Below, one piece after another: positions 44,442 through 54,500 of a DNA stretch of 64,000 nucleotides. A program made the translations under genes and the position numbers. Source of the stretch: Typhlomys cinereus (taxonomy: Eukaryota > Chordata > Mammalia > Rodentia > Platacanthomyidae); NCBI GenBank assembly GCA_023101885.1, contig JALPQD010000026.1:10462997-10526996 (forward strand), in the 5' to 3' direction. The notes beneath the pieces are model-generated. The model was not told where the DNA came from. It searched no databases and worked only from the letters and a program-made list of their open reading frames with translations. How positions within the stretch are numbered: the first letter of the stretch is position 1; each line of letters opens with the position of its first letter.

Positions 44442-44565
44442 ACACACACACACAGACACACACACACAAAATGAGGTTTAAAAAAAAGATGGAGACAGGT
44501 GGATCAGAAGTTCAAAGACATTCTCAGTTACATAAGGAATTGAAAGTCAGTCTTGCTAAATGAAA
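44048..44565 (+). mobile_element. ID_B1-type dimeric SINE, interrupted by a younger SINE
   Basis: Left arm 44048-44130 ('gggggctgggatgtagctctgttgccagagttcttgcctagcatatgtaaagccctgggtttgatctttagcagc'). The B1-like arm starts ('acacatctgcagtcccagcatttg'), is interrupted at about 44167, and resumes at about 44489 ('atggagacaggtggatcagaagttcaaagacattctcagttacataaggaattgaaagtcag'). Confidence 0.7.
44167..44480 (+). mobile_element. B4-derived short SINE, copy 5, inserted in an ID_B1
   Basis: 'gatggctcaggggttaagat', 'cctcacaaacaggtcttaagtttggatcccaggtcccatgtaaaaaacgcc', 'gcctgtacttctggccctgg', 'tttagaagcgatctgggatgattaccaaagtcactcttgg', then a CA tail (44390-44468). The first bases of the head are missing and the target-site duplication is unclear, so the edges are approximate. 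Confidence 0.65.
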
Positions 44566-45537
44566 AGTCTAAAAATAAAGAGCAGGTCAAGTTTTGGAGT
44601 ACAGAAGAAGATGGTAAGGCCATTTGGTCCAGGAAGATGAAGACAACGTCTCAAAGGAAGCAACTTTATACTGGATCTTGGAGGAGGATTGGGACCATCC
44701 TGAGAATAGTAATAGCTGTCGTCTGTTTTCACACATGAAATCCTTCATCACCCTGGATTGTGACATGATCCTCAGGTAGCACCCAAAGGGGGCAGCAAGT
44801 GAAGCACAAACTCCCAAGAGGAACCTCAGGGATGTGAATCTCCAAACCCATTTAGGATTTTAGACCTTGTGCACACAGCCCGCGAGGAGCAATGTCAATA
44901 GCTGAGCCGAGGCATGCATCTATTTTTAAAGTGATCTGCGCTTCTGGGAAGAGCCCCAAAGGGACATTGGTCATTGATTGCTAGGAAACCAGAAGTCCTG
45001 CTGGGCTCTCTGCTCCCTGTCATATTCTTACATGTTTCTTTCAGGTTCCTGCCTGCCTTTTCCTCAACACACCCCCCCAGACTCACCACAGGGTGGGTTC
45101 TAGCTCAAGCCCTCCGTGTCATCCCCAGTGACTCTGAGAGCATGTGCAAGCACACACGGACCGTGTTCTGCACATTGCTGCAGCCCAGATGATATCCACA
45201 ATGAGAGAGTTGTCAGGTTTCTGTCCTCTGTTCCTGTTGACTCTTCCACTGCTAAGGTTGAGCACTAAGGCAAATTCTTTATCTCTCTGAGGATCCTTAG
45301 CTAATGAAAAGTGGCCTTGCCCTGCCCCAGGGGGAGTAATTCCACAAATGTTGCTTCTTGCAGAAAGGAACTGAGCTTAGAGAGCATCTGCAGGAGCAAT
45401 AGATGGTTGAGTCACAAACAAGCCTGCCTCTCCTTAATTGGTCTTTAAAACACAAACAGAATCAAGTCAAGAGCATATGTATGAATTCTTTGATTTTGGA
45501 CTCAGGACTCAGTCTTTGACTGTGATATGTATACATG

Positions 45538-45539
<2 letters not shown>
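44566..45539. other. Unassigned DNA with a MIR remnant
   Basis: A sense MIR-like remnant ('tccactgctaaggttgagcactaaggcaaattctttatctctctgaggatccttagctaatgaaaagtgg') lies at 45247-45315. Nothing else recognised. Confidence 0.4.

Positions 45540-45592
<53 letters not shown>
45540..45592. repeat. (CA)n microsatellite
   Basis: About 26 perfect CA units with no SINE body recognised on either side. Confidence 0.95.
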
Positions 45593-45593
<1 letters not shown>

Positions 45594-45947
45594 GGTGGTG
45601 TTCATGGGTAGAGGCAGGAAGGATTCATAACCACCAACATTCCCAGTCACAGTTGTTGTGACTCTCCTTCTAGTCAGTGGCAATGTGGTTGGTGACAGGA
45701 GCATTGGTGTCAATCCTGACACCAACCACTGAGAAAGAATGGTTTCTCCATGTCTGACCTCTCAAAATTTAAACTCAGAAATAGACAACTTTCTATTTTC
45801 TTTGACTTCCTTGTTGAATCCATTCTTTCTTTCTTTCTTTTTTTTATCTTGCATGTATTTGCCAGCACAGAGATAAAACTGCTCATTGGAAAACTCTTAT
45901 CCCAACTGGGTTCTTTCTAGAATCTTATGCTATTCTTTTCTCTTATC

Positions 45948-46297
45948 GTGTATGTGTGTGTGTGTGTGTGTGTGTGAAACAGAGGTTGAAATAGAATGTT
46001 TTCCTTAATTGCTTCTATACCTTTTATTATTATTCCGCTATTGTTGTTCATTGTTACTATTTATTACTATCGTTATTACTGTTATTATTATTTGAGGCAG
46101 GGCTTCTCTAAACCTGGAGCACACTGATTTTTAGACTGATTGGCCAGCAAGCCCCAGGGACCTCCTGTCTTCATGACCCAGTACTGGGGTTTACAGGTGT
46201 ATTCTAGTGTGCCCAGTTTTTTACATAGGTTCTAGGGATCTAACATAGGTGGTACTCACACTTATGCAGCAAGCACTTTACCAACAAAGCCCCTGGA
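45948..46297 (-). mobile_element. B4-type SINE with (TG)n tail and internal (ATT)n, antisense
   Basis: TG tail (45948-45976), 'cagaggttgaaatagaatgttttcc', an ATT-rich expansion (46025-46092), then 'gaggcagggcttctctaaacctggagcacactgatttttagactgattggccagcaagccccagggacctcctg' and 'gttctagggatctaacataggtggtactcacacttatgcagcaagcactttaccaacaaagcccc'. Both arms are clear. Confidence 0.75.
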
Positions 46298-46974
46298 TAC
46301 TTTAAAAACAGACCTTCACCAAGGTCTTCCATTGACGCCTACTCAAATCCTATTTCCCCCTCCCCAAGTATCACAGATGCTAATTCTCTTTATTGGAAAT
46401 TTCCTGACAGATTTATTTAATCAAGTCACAGGTCTCATGAGGGCTTACGTGGTTCAAGAGTAGCAGTCCCCTTGCTTAGTCACTTCCTCTGCTGACTGGG
46501 AACGAACTTGGTCTCCAAGGTGACATCCCTCTCTCTGATCCGGGAGGACGTCAACAGCACGCAAATGGCATGCCCGCCCATCGATCTGTTTTCTTGCAGG
46601 GCTTCAGTGAAAAAGTCGTTGGGGTGTTATTTTTAGCAAATTGATGACTCCTTCCACTTGCACACGTGTCCGTCTGTCTGTCTGTGAGCACATCCACTCC
46701 AGGTCTAAGAAAGCGTTCCCTGCTTTACCTAGACAGCTCCATCCATCTTAAGAGCTTCCTGCTGAGCAAATGGTCTAAGATCTTCAGTAATTGAAAAAAA
46801 TGGCAGCTTAGTACTATGATCTTCAATTGTGATATTTTTGGCACTAGAAGCCTTTAAATCTCTTAGAGTCAGCATGCTGAGGTGAAATCTCCCTGAATAA
46901 TTCACTATTCTTTATACTATCTTATGCTACCTTGCCCCCCACTTATGTTGTTCGTTCTGTCAAGCTGTCACTCC
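46298..46974. other. Unassigned DNA
   Basis: Includes a short (GTCT)n run at 46671-46685. No gene recognised. Confidence 0.35.
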
Positions 46975-47250
46975 TCATTCATTTGTTTACCCAGAAATAT
47001 TTATCGCATACCTGTCCTAGGGCAGGCACCATGCTATATGTTAGGGATTCACTAATGGGCACAGCCAGATGCTGCCTCTTAAATGTTGTCTTAAAAGCAA
47101 TGGGAGTGCACTAAATAGTGTTTAGGGGGGTGCTGGATATGATTAGATAGTTGGGTGGCAAAGATCACTCTGGCTACAGAGGAAAGAAGAGATTGATGAA
47201 GTGGGTGTGAACGTGGAAGCTGTTACTTTTGACTATACTGGAGAAATTGA
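46975..47250 (-). mobile_element. L2 LINE, antisense
   Basis: 'cattcatttgtttacccagaaatatttatcgcatacctgtcctagggcaggcaccatgctatatgttagggattcactaatgggcac' is a good antisense L2 3' end. 47150-47185 ('tgggtggcaaagatcactctggctacagagg') recalls the L2 'ggatcactctggctgctgtg' segment, so an internal part has been lost. Confidence 0.65.
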
Positions 47251-49010
47251 CACTGCATTAGCCATCTGCCTCAATTAAATAGCTCAGAACCTGGACAGAC
47301 TATGGAAACAAACCTCTGTATGACATGGGCATGGGCTGGCACAAGACTAGGAGCTCTGAAAAAAAGACAGAAAATAAGTTATCCATCTAGGTAGGAGCAG
47401 TTTCCTAGTCAGAACAGAAGGAGATAGAGCCCGAACAAAGCAGGGTACACTACTGACTCAAGGAGTCAGGTCTGGGGACTTGGGAAGTAAGTGGCATAGG
47501 AGATGTCATCCCAGAGCAGAGACCTGTGAATAAGGAATCACTAGAATTGGTGTGTTGGAGGGATGGGCGGTACACACATGGGGCAAAAGTGTACACAGCT
47601 CTCTAAGAGGGGAAGATATGAGTAGAAACACGAGAACAGCGACGGTAAGCAACAACAGAGCTATCGCCAGCCAGCGTGCTGACATCTCACTAACCTCGCA
47701 TCTAGCCATGCAATTTGAACTTGGAAAAGGCCAAGCGTTAGGAGGACAGACCATGCACTGGAAGAGGGGCTAGAAAATAAGAGAGTTTGGTCATCTACAG
47801 ACCTTTGTTCCAAAAGAGTTTTATTAGATCACATCATGTCTATTACTTTATCGTCAAATTACATTATAGGAACTGCTGGCAACTGAGCCCATATTCCCCC
47901 CACACTTGAAATAGTTACTAGCTCACCTGAAAAACAGTGTCTCCTAACCCTGATCTTAAAGTACCACTCCAGATCAGCGCCTAGGAGATTGTGAAATATT
48001 TCAGTCTCATGAAGTTAGAGGAGCTCAGAATCCCCTCTAACCAAGCATGGAACGAAGTCTTCAGGTCTTCAGTCTTCAGTCTTCAAGGCATTTGCACAAA
48101 GATCGAACAGCTGATTGGACACTCTTTAGAGAAGGATAACATAGTCTAGACTCTAAGACAAATCATTCATAATATCTAAAATACAACAAAAAAATTACTA
48201 GGCACAACAAAATTCCCCGAAAGAAAGAGATTCCATGAAGGTCCAAATATAAGATTTAGTACCTACATTAGTGTATTTCATAAGCAGAGATGATCTATTG
48301 GGAAAATACAGTCCAGTGAGTGAACAGGTTAGTTTTCACAGAGAAAAGGAAGCTAGAAAAGAGAATGAATGTGGGTCCAGGTTTGGTAGGGGCATATTCA
48401 GTTTTGAGTTCAAGGACAACTGGATTTATACAGTCCAGTGAGATCTTATCTCAGAAAAAAAGAGCAAATGTGGAAAGACAGGCTAGAAGGTGAGGGCCAC
48501 GCCCTAATTAAAATATGATGGTGGCAGAAGTAGTGGTGGTAGTAATGATGGCCGACTAGCCCAAATGATAGCTATATTGTTGCAGCTAATCTGCATGCAG
48601 TGGTGGGTTGAATCTACACACCTGAGGTGTTGCTTTTGTCTCACACTAACCTTGGTGTGCGCTCTGTCCTCCTGTGGCTTTCTAACAGCTATCTGGACTG
48701 AGAACTTCATGAGTCTTGTAAATACATTAAGACTCTGAGCTGACACACCCTGTACCTCTTGACTTCTTATGTCTTTCCCCTATCATCTCTAATTTTCCTT
48801 CTACCCCACCTCTATTTAACCTTCAAATTCACTAAGGATGGAGACTCTGGGACATCTTTATGTGGACTCAAACTAAATCCAGTGCAATGGAATCATACTG
48901 CCTCCACCTGAAGCTGCTTTCCTCATCGCCACATGGGAAACTCTCCAGCACAGTGGGAAACATCAGTCTCCTGGGTGTGTTACCTCATTGGATTTTCATG
49001 GCTACCTGAG
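47251..49010. other. Unassigned DNA
   Basis: 1.8 kb without a recognised family. 48170-48225 ('taatatctaaaatacaacaaaaaaattactaggcac') is vaguely like an old L1. A 7-base 'cttcagt' type unit is repeated near 48058-48085. Confidence 0.35.
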
Positions 49011-49119
49011 GTCCTTCCTGACTTACTACCTGTCAGTGCTGTGGCCCTATTTATTCGCTCAAAGGCGGTTACCGTGCTTCCAACAGCTCAGACTGCACTA
49101 GAAAAAGATGTCTATTGCA
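49011..49119. repeat. Local duplicate, copy A
   Basis: 109 bases starting 'gtccttcctgacttactacc' and ending 'gatgtctattgca'. About 90% identical to 49583-49689 in the same orientation, for example 'ctgtcagtgctgtggcccta' exact in both. Flanks differ. I do not recognise the unit. Confidence 0.85.
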
Positions 49120-49239
49120 GAAAAAAAATGAGAAAGACTCTCACCTGCTTCTTGCTGTCAGTAAGGATTCTTTCTCAGGTTTCTCTGTTGTGCAAAGGGC
49201 TTCACACACTGCTTCACAAGAATGTTTGAGATCTGACAA

Positions 49240-50025
49240 CAAGTATTGGATTATCATTTTAATTTAACTCTTATTCTTTGAGAGTTTCATACAGGAATAC
49301 AGTGAGTTTATATTTTCACACCTTTATCCCTAATCCACCCACCTCACTTCTTTTCTCCACAACCCTTCTACATCCCTACCAGTCTGCCTCTGGCTTTCAT
49401 GTTTTTTTTTTTTTTTTTTTTTGCATGAGTAACCCACTCAATTTCATCTGGGTTGCTTGGGATGACATGTGCCTAAGCACTTGCTGAAATTTGGATCATA
49501 TATCATCAGATATACCACTGAAGAAAGCATTTGTCCCACATCAAACATTAACCTCCCAACCATCTCACAGGGAGATGTGCAGGTCTTCCTGACTTACTAC
49601 CTGTCAGTGCTGTGGCCCTATTTATTCACTCAAAGGCGGTTACTGTGCTTCCGACAGCTTGGATGTACTAGAAAGAGATGTCTATTGCAAGGTCTTTCCC
49701 CTTTCCATAGTGAAATAATGATGGGCTAAATCCTGAGAAAGTCTTGGGGAAGTATTCATAGCTGCAGTGAGTTCATGAATAAAGGCCTGTCATGTCCAGA
49801 AGATACTGGCTGGCTTCACCTCTCCCCCCTCAGGCTCTTACATTCGAGCCTTGGCGTGTGCATGTATGTGTGTGTGTGTGTGTGTGTGTGCGTGTGTGTG
49901 TGTGTAGATGTTTAGATGTCTTGTTTAGGGATGAGCAGTCCATAGTTAATTTATTTTCCACATTTTTGGCTACGTTGCAGTTACACTGCATTGTTGCCAA
50001 TAAATTTACAACCAAGAGGCTTGTA
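49240..50025 (-). mobile_element. Rodent L1 (Lx-like) 3' UTR, antisense, with foreign segment and TG run
   Basis: 'ttgagagtttcatacaggaatacagtgag', 'tttatccctaatccacccacctcacttcttttctccacaac', T-run, 'gcatgagtaacccactcaatttcatctgggttgc', 'ctgcagtgagttcatgaataaaggcctgtcatgtccagaagatact' and 'cagtccatagttaatttattttcc' are antisense rodent L1 3' UTR in order. 49583-49689 (duplicate B) and a TG run (49865-49907) interrupt it. Confidence 0.65.
49583..49689. repeat. Local duplicate, copy B, inside the L1 remnant
   Basis: 107 bases, about 90% identical to 49011-49119. L1-like sequence lies on both sides, so the segment appears inserted in or copied into the L1. Confidence 0.8.
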
Positions 50026-50029
50026 GGGA

Positions 50030-50320
50030 CCCACCACTAAGGTCCAAGGAAACAAGCCACACCATATTCATACATCCACAGGACTGTTAACAGAGGAACG
50101 ACCCCCACTTGCTAGACTATTTCCTTATCCCGTTCCCTCCACCTTATCTTCCTGCCCAGGTACTAGCTACACACACCATGAGCTGGGCTTCCTCATCAAT
50201 AAGCCAATCTCTTGAAGACTTGCTTGGGGCTTATTTCAACCACAGATTCTTTACAAATGTGCCCAAAGCTCAAAGTCTTCAACTATCAAATTGATACCTG
50301 TATCTAATTATGACAAGTCA
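50030..50320 (-). mobile_element. URR1-like repeat, antisense
   Basis: Paralogous to 25775-26092: 'ccacaccatattcatacatccacaggactgttaac', 'ttccctccaccttatcttcctgcccaggtactag', 'accatgagctgggcttcctcatc', 'aaatgtgcccaaagc', 'caactatcaaattgatacctgtatctaattatgaca'. It lies end to end with the L1 remnant. Confidence 0.5.
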
Positions 50321-51551
50321 GTTAGGATTTTCTGTAATAAATACCTTCCATTGCAAAAGGAATGCTAGGTTGAGTGTCAAACCTTCTAATCTGTGGGAAT
50401 AGTGATAAATGATTAGAAGGTAATTCGATATAAAGCCCTTATAAGAAAACCTTAATTGTTGTACTCCCCTACAGCCTATGTGGCTTTTGGCCTGATTTAC
50501 AAAACCAAGAATGTATTCCCTTCTGAAAAGTGGACCTTAAATTCAAACGGAAAGCAGTTGGTTACCCACTTAACATTCATGCCACTATTGCACCGATGGT
50601 CACCTCTTGACAGGGTAGTAATTATTTTGTTATTGTAGCTTGCAGTTTTCACAGGTGTTTGAAATTATTGATTGCTTTTCTCCCTTGCAGCTTACATGGC
50701 ACTTTCTGATATTATGAAAGCTGATCAGAAAGAAGGAAGCTTTCAGATCAGTCCCAACTTGTTTTTTCCACACGTCCTGTAATTAATGTGTGCAGTATCT
50801 TTAGTAATAAGGCCTTTCTGTCCATTTAAGGGAAATCAAGAATGATGGAAACAGCCTGTACTATTTGGGCATTTGAGACCTCTCTGACTAACATCTTATT
50901 TGAAGGTATCACACACCAGTACTAGGAATTTTTAATTGCTTGCAGCTTCTAGCAGGAACATCACAGGGCATTTTCCAGTACACCCTGTTTTCCTCTTTGT
51001 GTTCCCTTGTGTAGATATGTCTGTTCACACTCTTTTTGGAAAAAATATGGTTTTTGATAAACTTATAACATAAGAGATTTCTGTCTAGTTGTATACTACA
51101 ACCTTAATTTTATATAAGAAATCATGGGCTCTAAAGTGGAAAGAGGGAGGTGAGGAAATAGAATACAAGAAAGTCTGGGGGAGTAACAAATAACAAGCAT
51201 TATATCTCTCTAGACCCAAGTTTCTCCTCCATCATTACAGATACTATCAATAATAAAAATGTATCTTTCTTGTAGCTCTGGGAATGAATTGAGCCCACGA
51301 TGTAAAGCTTAAACACAGGAAGAACTCAGTGAAGGTCCACTGGTCTTTAAAGTTTCCTTTCCCAAGAAAGTCCTTGTTGTAGGTCTAAAAAGGGTAAGAG
51401 CCGAAAGCAGTTTTTCCTGCCTCCTTGTGCAAATCCTTACCTTAGATTGTGGCAGCTCAAGATTCTGAGACAGGAAGAGATTCATGGAGGTTATAATTAT
51501 CTAATCACTCATGAAACTTTTTTATGAGTTTGTAGCTATCAATAAAACTTT
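50321..51551. other. Unassigned AT-rich DNA
   Basis: No repeat family recognised. A strong-looking 3' splice-site string ('tgcttttctcccttgcag', 50674-50691) is followed by an open frame of about 30 codons. Alone this does not make an exon. An 8-base inverted repeat ('tgaaagct'...'agctttca') lies near 50716-50745. Confidence 0.35.
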
Positions 51552-51553
51552 AC

Positions 51554-51594
<41 letters not shown>
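51552..51594. repeat. (ATT)n microsatellite
   Basis: About fourteen perfect TTA/ATT units, abutting the tail of the antisense SINE downstream. Confidence 0.95.
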
Positions 51595-51599
<5 letters not shown>

Positions 51600-51895
51600 T
51601 TTATGTGTGTGCATGTGCCTATCTTCATGGGTCCACATGTGTGTGAAGATTAGAGGTTACCCTTGGATGTGGTTCCTCAGGTACTGCCTTAGTTGCTTGT
51701 TTGCTATTGAGTCAGGGCTCTCAATGGCCTGAAGCTTTGTTAAGCAGCTCTACGGATCTGCCTATTCTGCCTTCCCAGTTATGATGACAAAGGTACATTA
51801 CCACGCCTGACTCTTTCACACAGATGCTGAGGTTCAAGCGCAAGTCTTCATACTTGCATAATAAGCACTTTACTGTCTGAGCCATCTCCCCAGTT
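51595..51895 (-). mobile_element. B4/RSINE1-type SINE, antisense
   Basis: TG-rich tail, 'gaagattagaggttacccttggatgtgg', 'ctattgagtcagggctctcaatggcctgaagc', 'tacattaccacgcctgactctttcacacagatgctgaggttcaagcgcaagtcttcatacttgcataataagcactttactgtctgagccatctccccag'. The head is very clear. Confidence 0.8.
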
Positions 51896-52754
51896 TTATT
51901 ATGACTTGTTTTAGAATCCCAGAAAAAACTGTTCACTTGACACCAGCCTACATGGCAACATGGTGCCAGCTAAGCTCATGCTCTGAGCAATAGCACCACT
52001 CCTCCCAGAGGAGACCTTTAATCTTTGAGTGACAATCAATCCTACCCTAGAAGGCTGTAACTTCACTCTGGGATTTCCAGAGATTCCATAGTCTTTCTCT
52101 CATGAACAATCCCAGGTTCTCCAAACAAGTGGTTTGAAAGTTCCTTACCTTTAGAGCCCTTCTAGAAACAGTGTCCAGAAGCAAGGCTAGTTAAGAAGGC
52201 AGAGGAGGCACCTGTAAGAATCCCCATCACCAGCCCCAGAACAGTCTGGGTGATGGAGTAGGGCTTCCCAGAATCCATCTCTGCAGTCAAGGACTCTTCT
52301 GATTGACAGCACATCCCATCTTGAGATAGCAACAGCCACCTAACTTCCCACTTTGCCCACTAGCTAAGCAACTTTTGAAAAGTCAGTGCCCTAACATCCT
52401 TCAATAATAACAGTAACAATGAAAGACTGGCTGATCTGGGCTGCATACTGTTGGAGGGTCAAGGAAGGGCAAGACAAAGAAGCTACAGAAAACTAAATGT
52501 AGTCAACACAGCACACCCATTTATGGCAGCTTTTCAAAGCAGACTCCATTCTCCTTTGCACAGATAGGGAATCTGTAAGTCTGGCTAGGACTGGGACACA
52601 CAGTTCGAGAACACCAAGCCAGGCTGGTCACTTTTACATTGTGCTACTTCCCATATCATACTTTCAGGAAAGAAAACCCAGGCAGAGCACAGAAATGTTG
52701 AGAGGTTCCTTGTACTATTGAGAAATGGTTCCCATTCTTTACTTTTAAAATTTT
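51896..52754. other. Unassigned DNA
   Basis: A weak antisense MIR-like stretch near 52550-52640 ('ttgcacagatagggaatctgtaagtctggc'). Nothing else. Confidence 0.35.
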
Positions 52755-53040
52755 TTTGTTGTGTGTGTGTGCATGTATATTTATGTTTGTATGCATATTA
52801 TGAATGGCAAGAGTTAAATATTCAGTGTCTTCTACTTCATTTTTGAGACAGAATCTCTAGCTGAACCTGGCTCTCACCTGGCTAATATAAGCTCCAGTGG
52901 CCCTCCTGTCTCTGCTTCGCCAGTTCTGGGACTATAGACAAGCTACCATCCCTGGCATTTCGTGGGTGCTGGGAACTGAACTCAGGGCCTCATACCTGCC
53001 AGCAACACCTTACTGATGGAGTCATCTCCTCAACCTGGTA
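52755..53040 (-). mobile_element. B4-type SINE, antisense
   Basis: TG/AT tail, 'tttgagacagaatctctagctgaacctggctctcacctggctaatataagctccagtggccctcctgtctctgcttcgccagttctgggactatag' and 'gtgggtgctgggaactgaactcagggcctcatacctgccagcaacaccttactgatggagtcatctcctcaacc' give both arms. Confidence 0.8.
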
Positions 53041-54164
53041 TCTGTCCTTTTTACCGTCCTGTCTACCACCCGTAAACTTCCAGTTGATCCAAAGCTCCCT
53101 TCCCGGCATGTGAGTTTTTCCACCCTCAGCCTGGCAGGAAGCAACTCTTTCCAATGACCTGTAATAATAGGCTTTGGAAACTGGGTACAAGAAAAACCAG
53201 CTCTCATTTCTTCTGGTAAGTGAAAAGCTATTGAAGAGAGCCCCTTTTTCTTCCAGGGCCCCTTCAGGTTTGTTAACTCCGTGAAAACACTGCTTATAAA
53301 GTAGCACTTGAAGCAGGTGGTGGAAGCGGCCAGGAAGCGGTGGAGGATGGAGTTTTAATGTGGTCCTCGCTCCGAGCCGATCCTGGCGGTGTGCACAGCC
53401 TTGTTCTCCGGCCCTCAATTATCCGTCTCTCAATCTTCCTCCATCAGCCACAGCACATCTCATTTCTCAGACAGGCCTCGGGCTCCTCGGTGATAACCTT
53501 CATTTTCTGGGCACAGTTGGGTGGTGGCAAGGCACTGGGGACAGGAGGGGTTGGAGCAAGGAGAGCAAGTGACTATTTTCCTGGGGCTGAGGTGAGAGCG
53601 ACATGGTACCTTCTGTCAAGGGGACTCTCATCCTCTGGCTGACAGTATGAAAGAGACACACGCCAGTCTCCAGGGCCAGCTAGCTGAGTGTACCCAGAGG
53701 AGGACGTCTATACTGCTCCCCAGGAGGACAAAGGATCACGCAGGGCCCTGTGATTAGGAAGGGCCCGGGACCTGGGGAAGAGATGCTTGGCCACCACTGA
53801 TGGGTAGCTGATTGCACGTGGGTTTCAAGGTTAAATTAACAAAGGTTGCAGTTTTCCTTCTTGGAACATGCCTGCTTTTCCCATGGTCCACCTGACAATG
53901 AAGGGGTTCCTAACCACCTCAGAACCTCTGTCCACCTACCTCCCTAAGACCACCAAATAGGATCTTTCTAGAAAGCAACCTTGATCACCATACTCTACTC
54001 CTCAAATAAATACCTCAGATGACATTTGCAAAGCTAGGCCAAGCGAACACTCACAGAGAAAACATTGCAAAGGTACTGGCCAAACGTTGGCAGTAATTAT
54101 TTTGTGCAGTGCATTTACAGGGTATTGTTCTCCCCTTTTTGGGGTGTTTGACTTTTGGAGTAAA
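53041..54164. other. Unassigned DNA
   Basis: A 142-codon minus-strand frame at 52990-53418 overlaps the SINE and has no recognisable domain. No repeat recognised. Confidence 0.35.
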
Positions 54165-54294
54165 GAAATCACCTAGAAAGCAATTTCGTGAATCTTCCTG
54201 CTCAGAATAAAGTCTAAATTCCTTAGCTTCGCATTAAACTCACAATGATTTGAATCTTTTTTTTTTATTGTTTTGTTTCAGTGTAGTTACCAGA

Positions 54295-54345
<51 letters not shown>

Positions 54346-54500
54346 AGTCTTCACATAGACTGTTCAGGAATCAAAATATGTCTTTTTACCTATCACTCTC
54401 ACTGCCTACATCCCCACCCTCTCAAAACTGCATGGTAGAACTCCTAGCCACCTACTGCGGCCTACTTCAAATGTACTTCTTCTAGAAATTCCAAGCTTCT
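54165..54500 (+). mobile_element. L2 LINE, sense, split by a (TG)n run
   Basis: 'gctcagaataaagtctaaattccttagcttcgcattaaactcacaatgatttgaatc' follows L2 'gaataaaatccaaactccttagcctggcatacaaggccctccatgatctgg'. After the TG run (54298-54342), 'catccccaccctctcaaaactgcatgg...aactcctagccacctactgcgg' is less clear. Confidence 0.5.
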
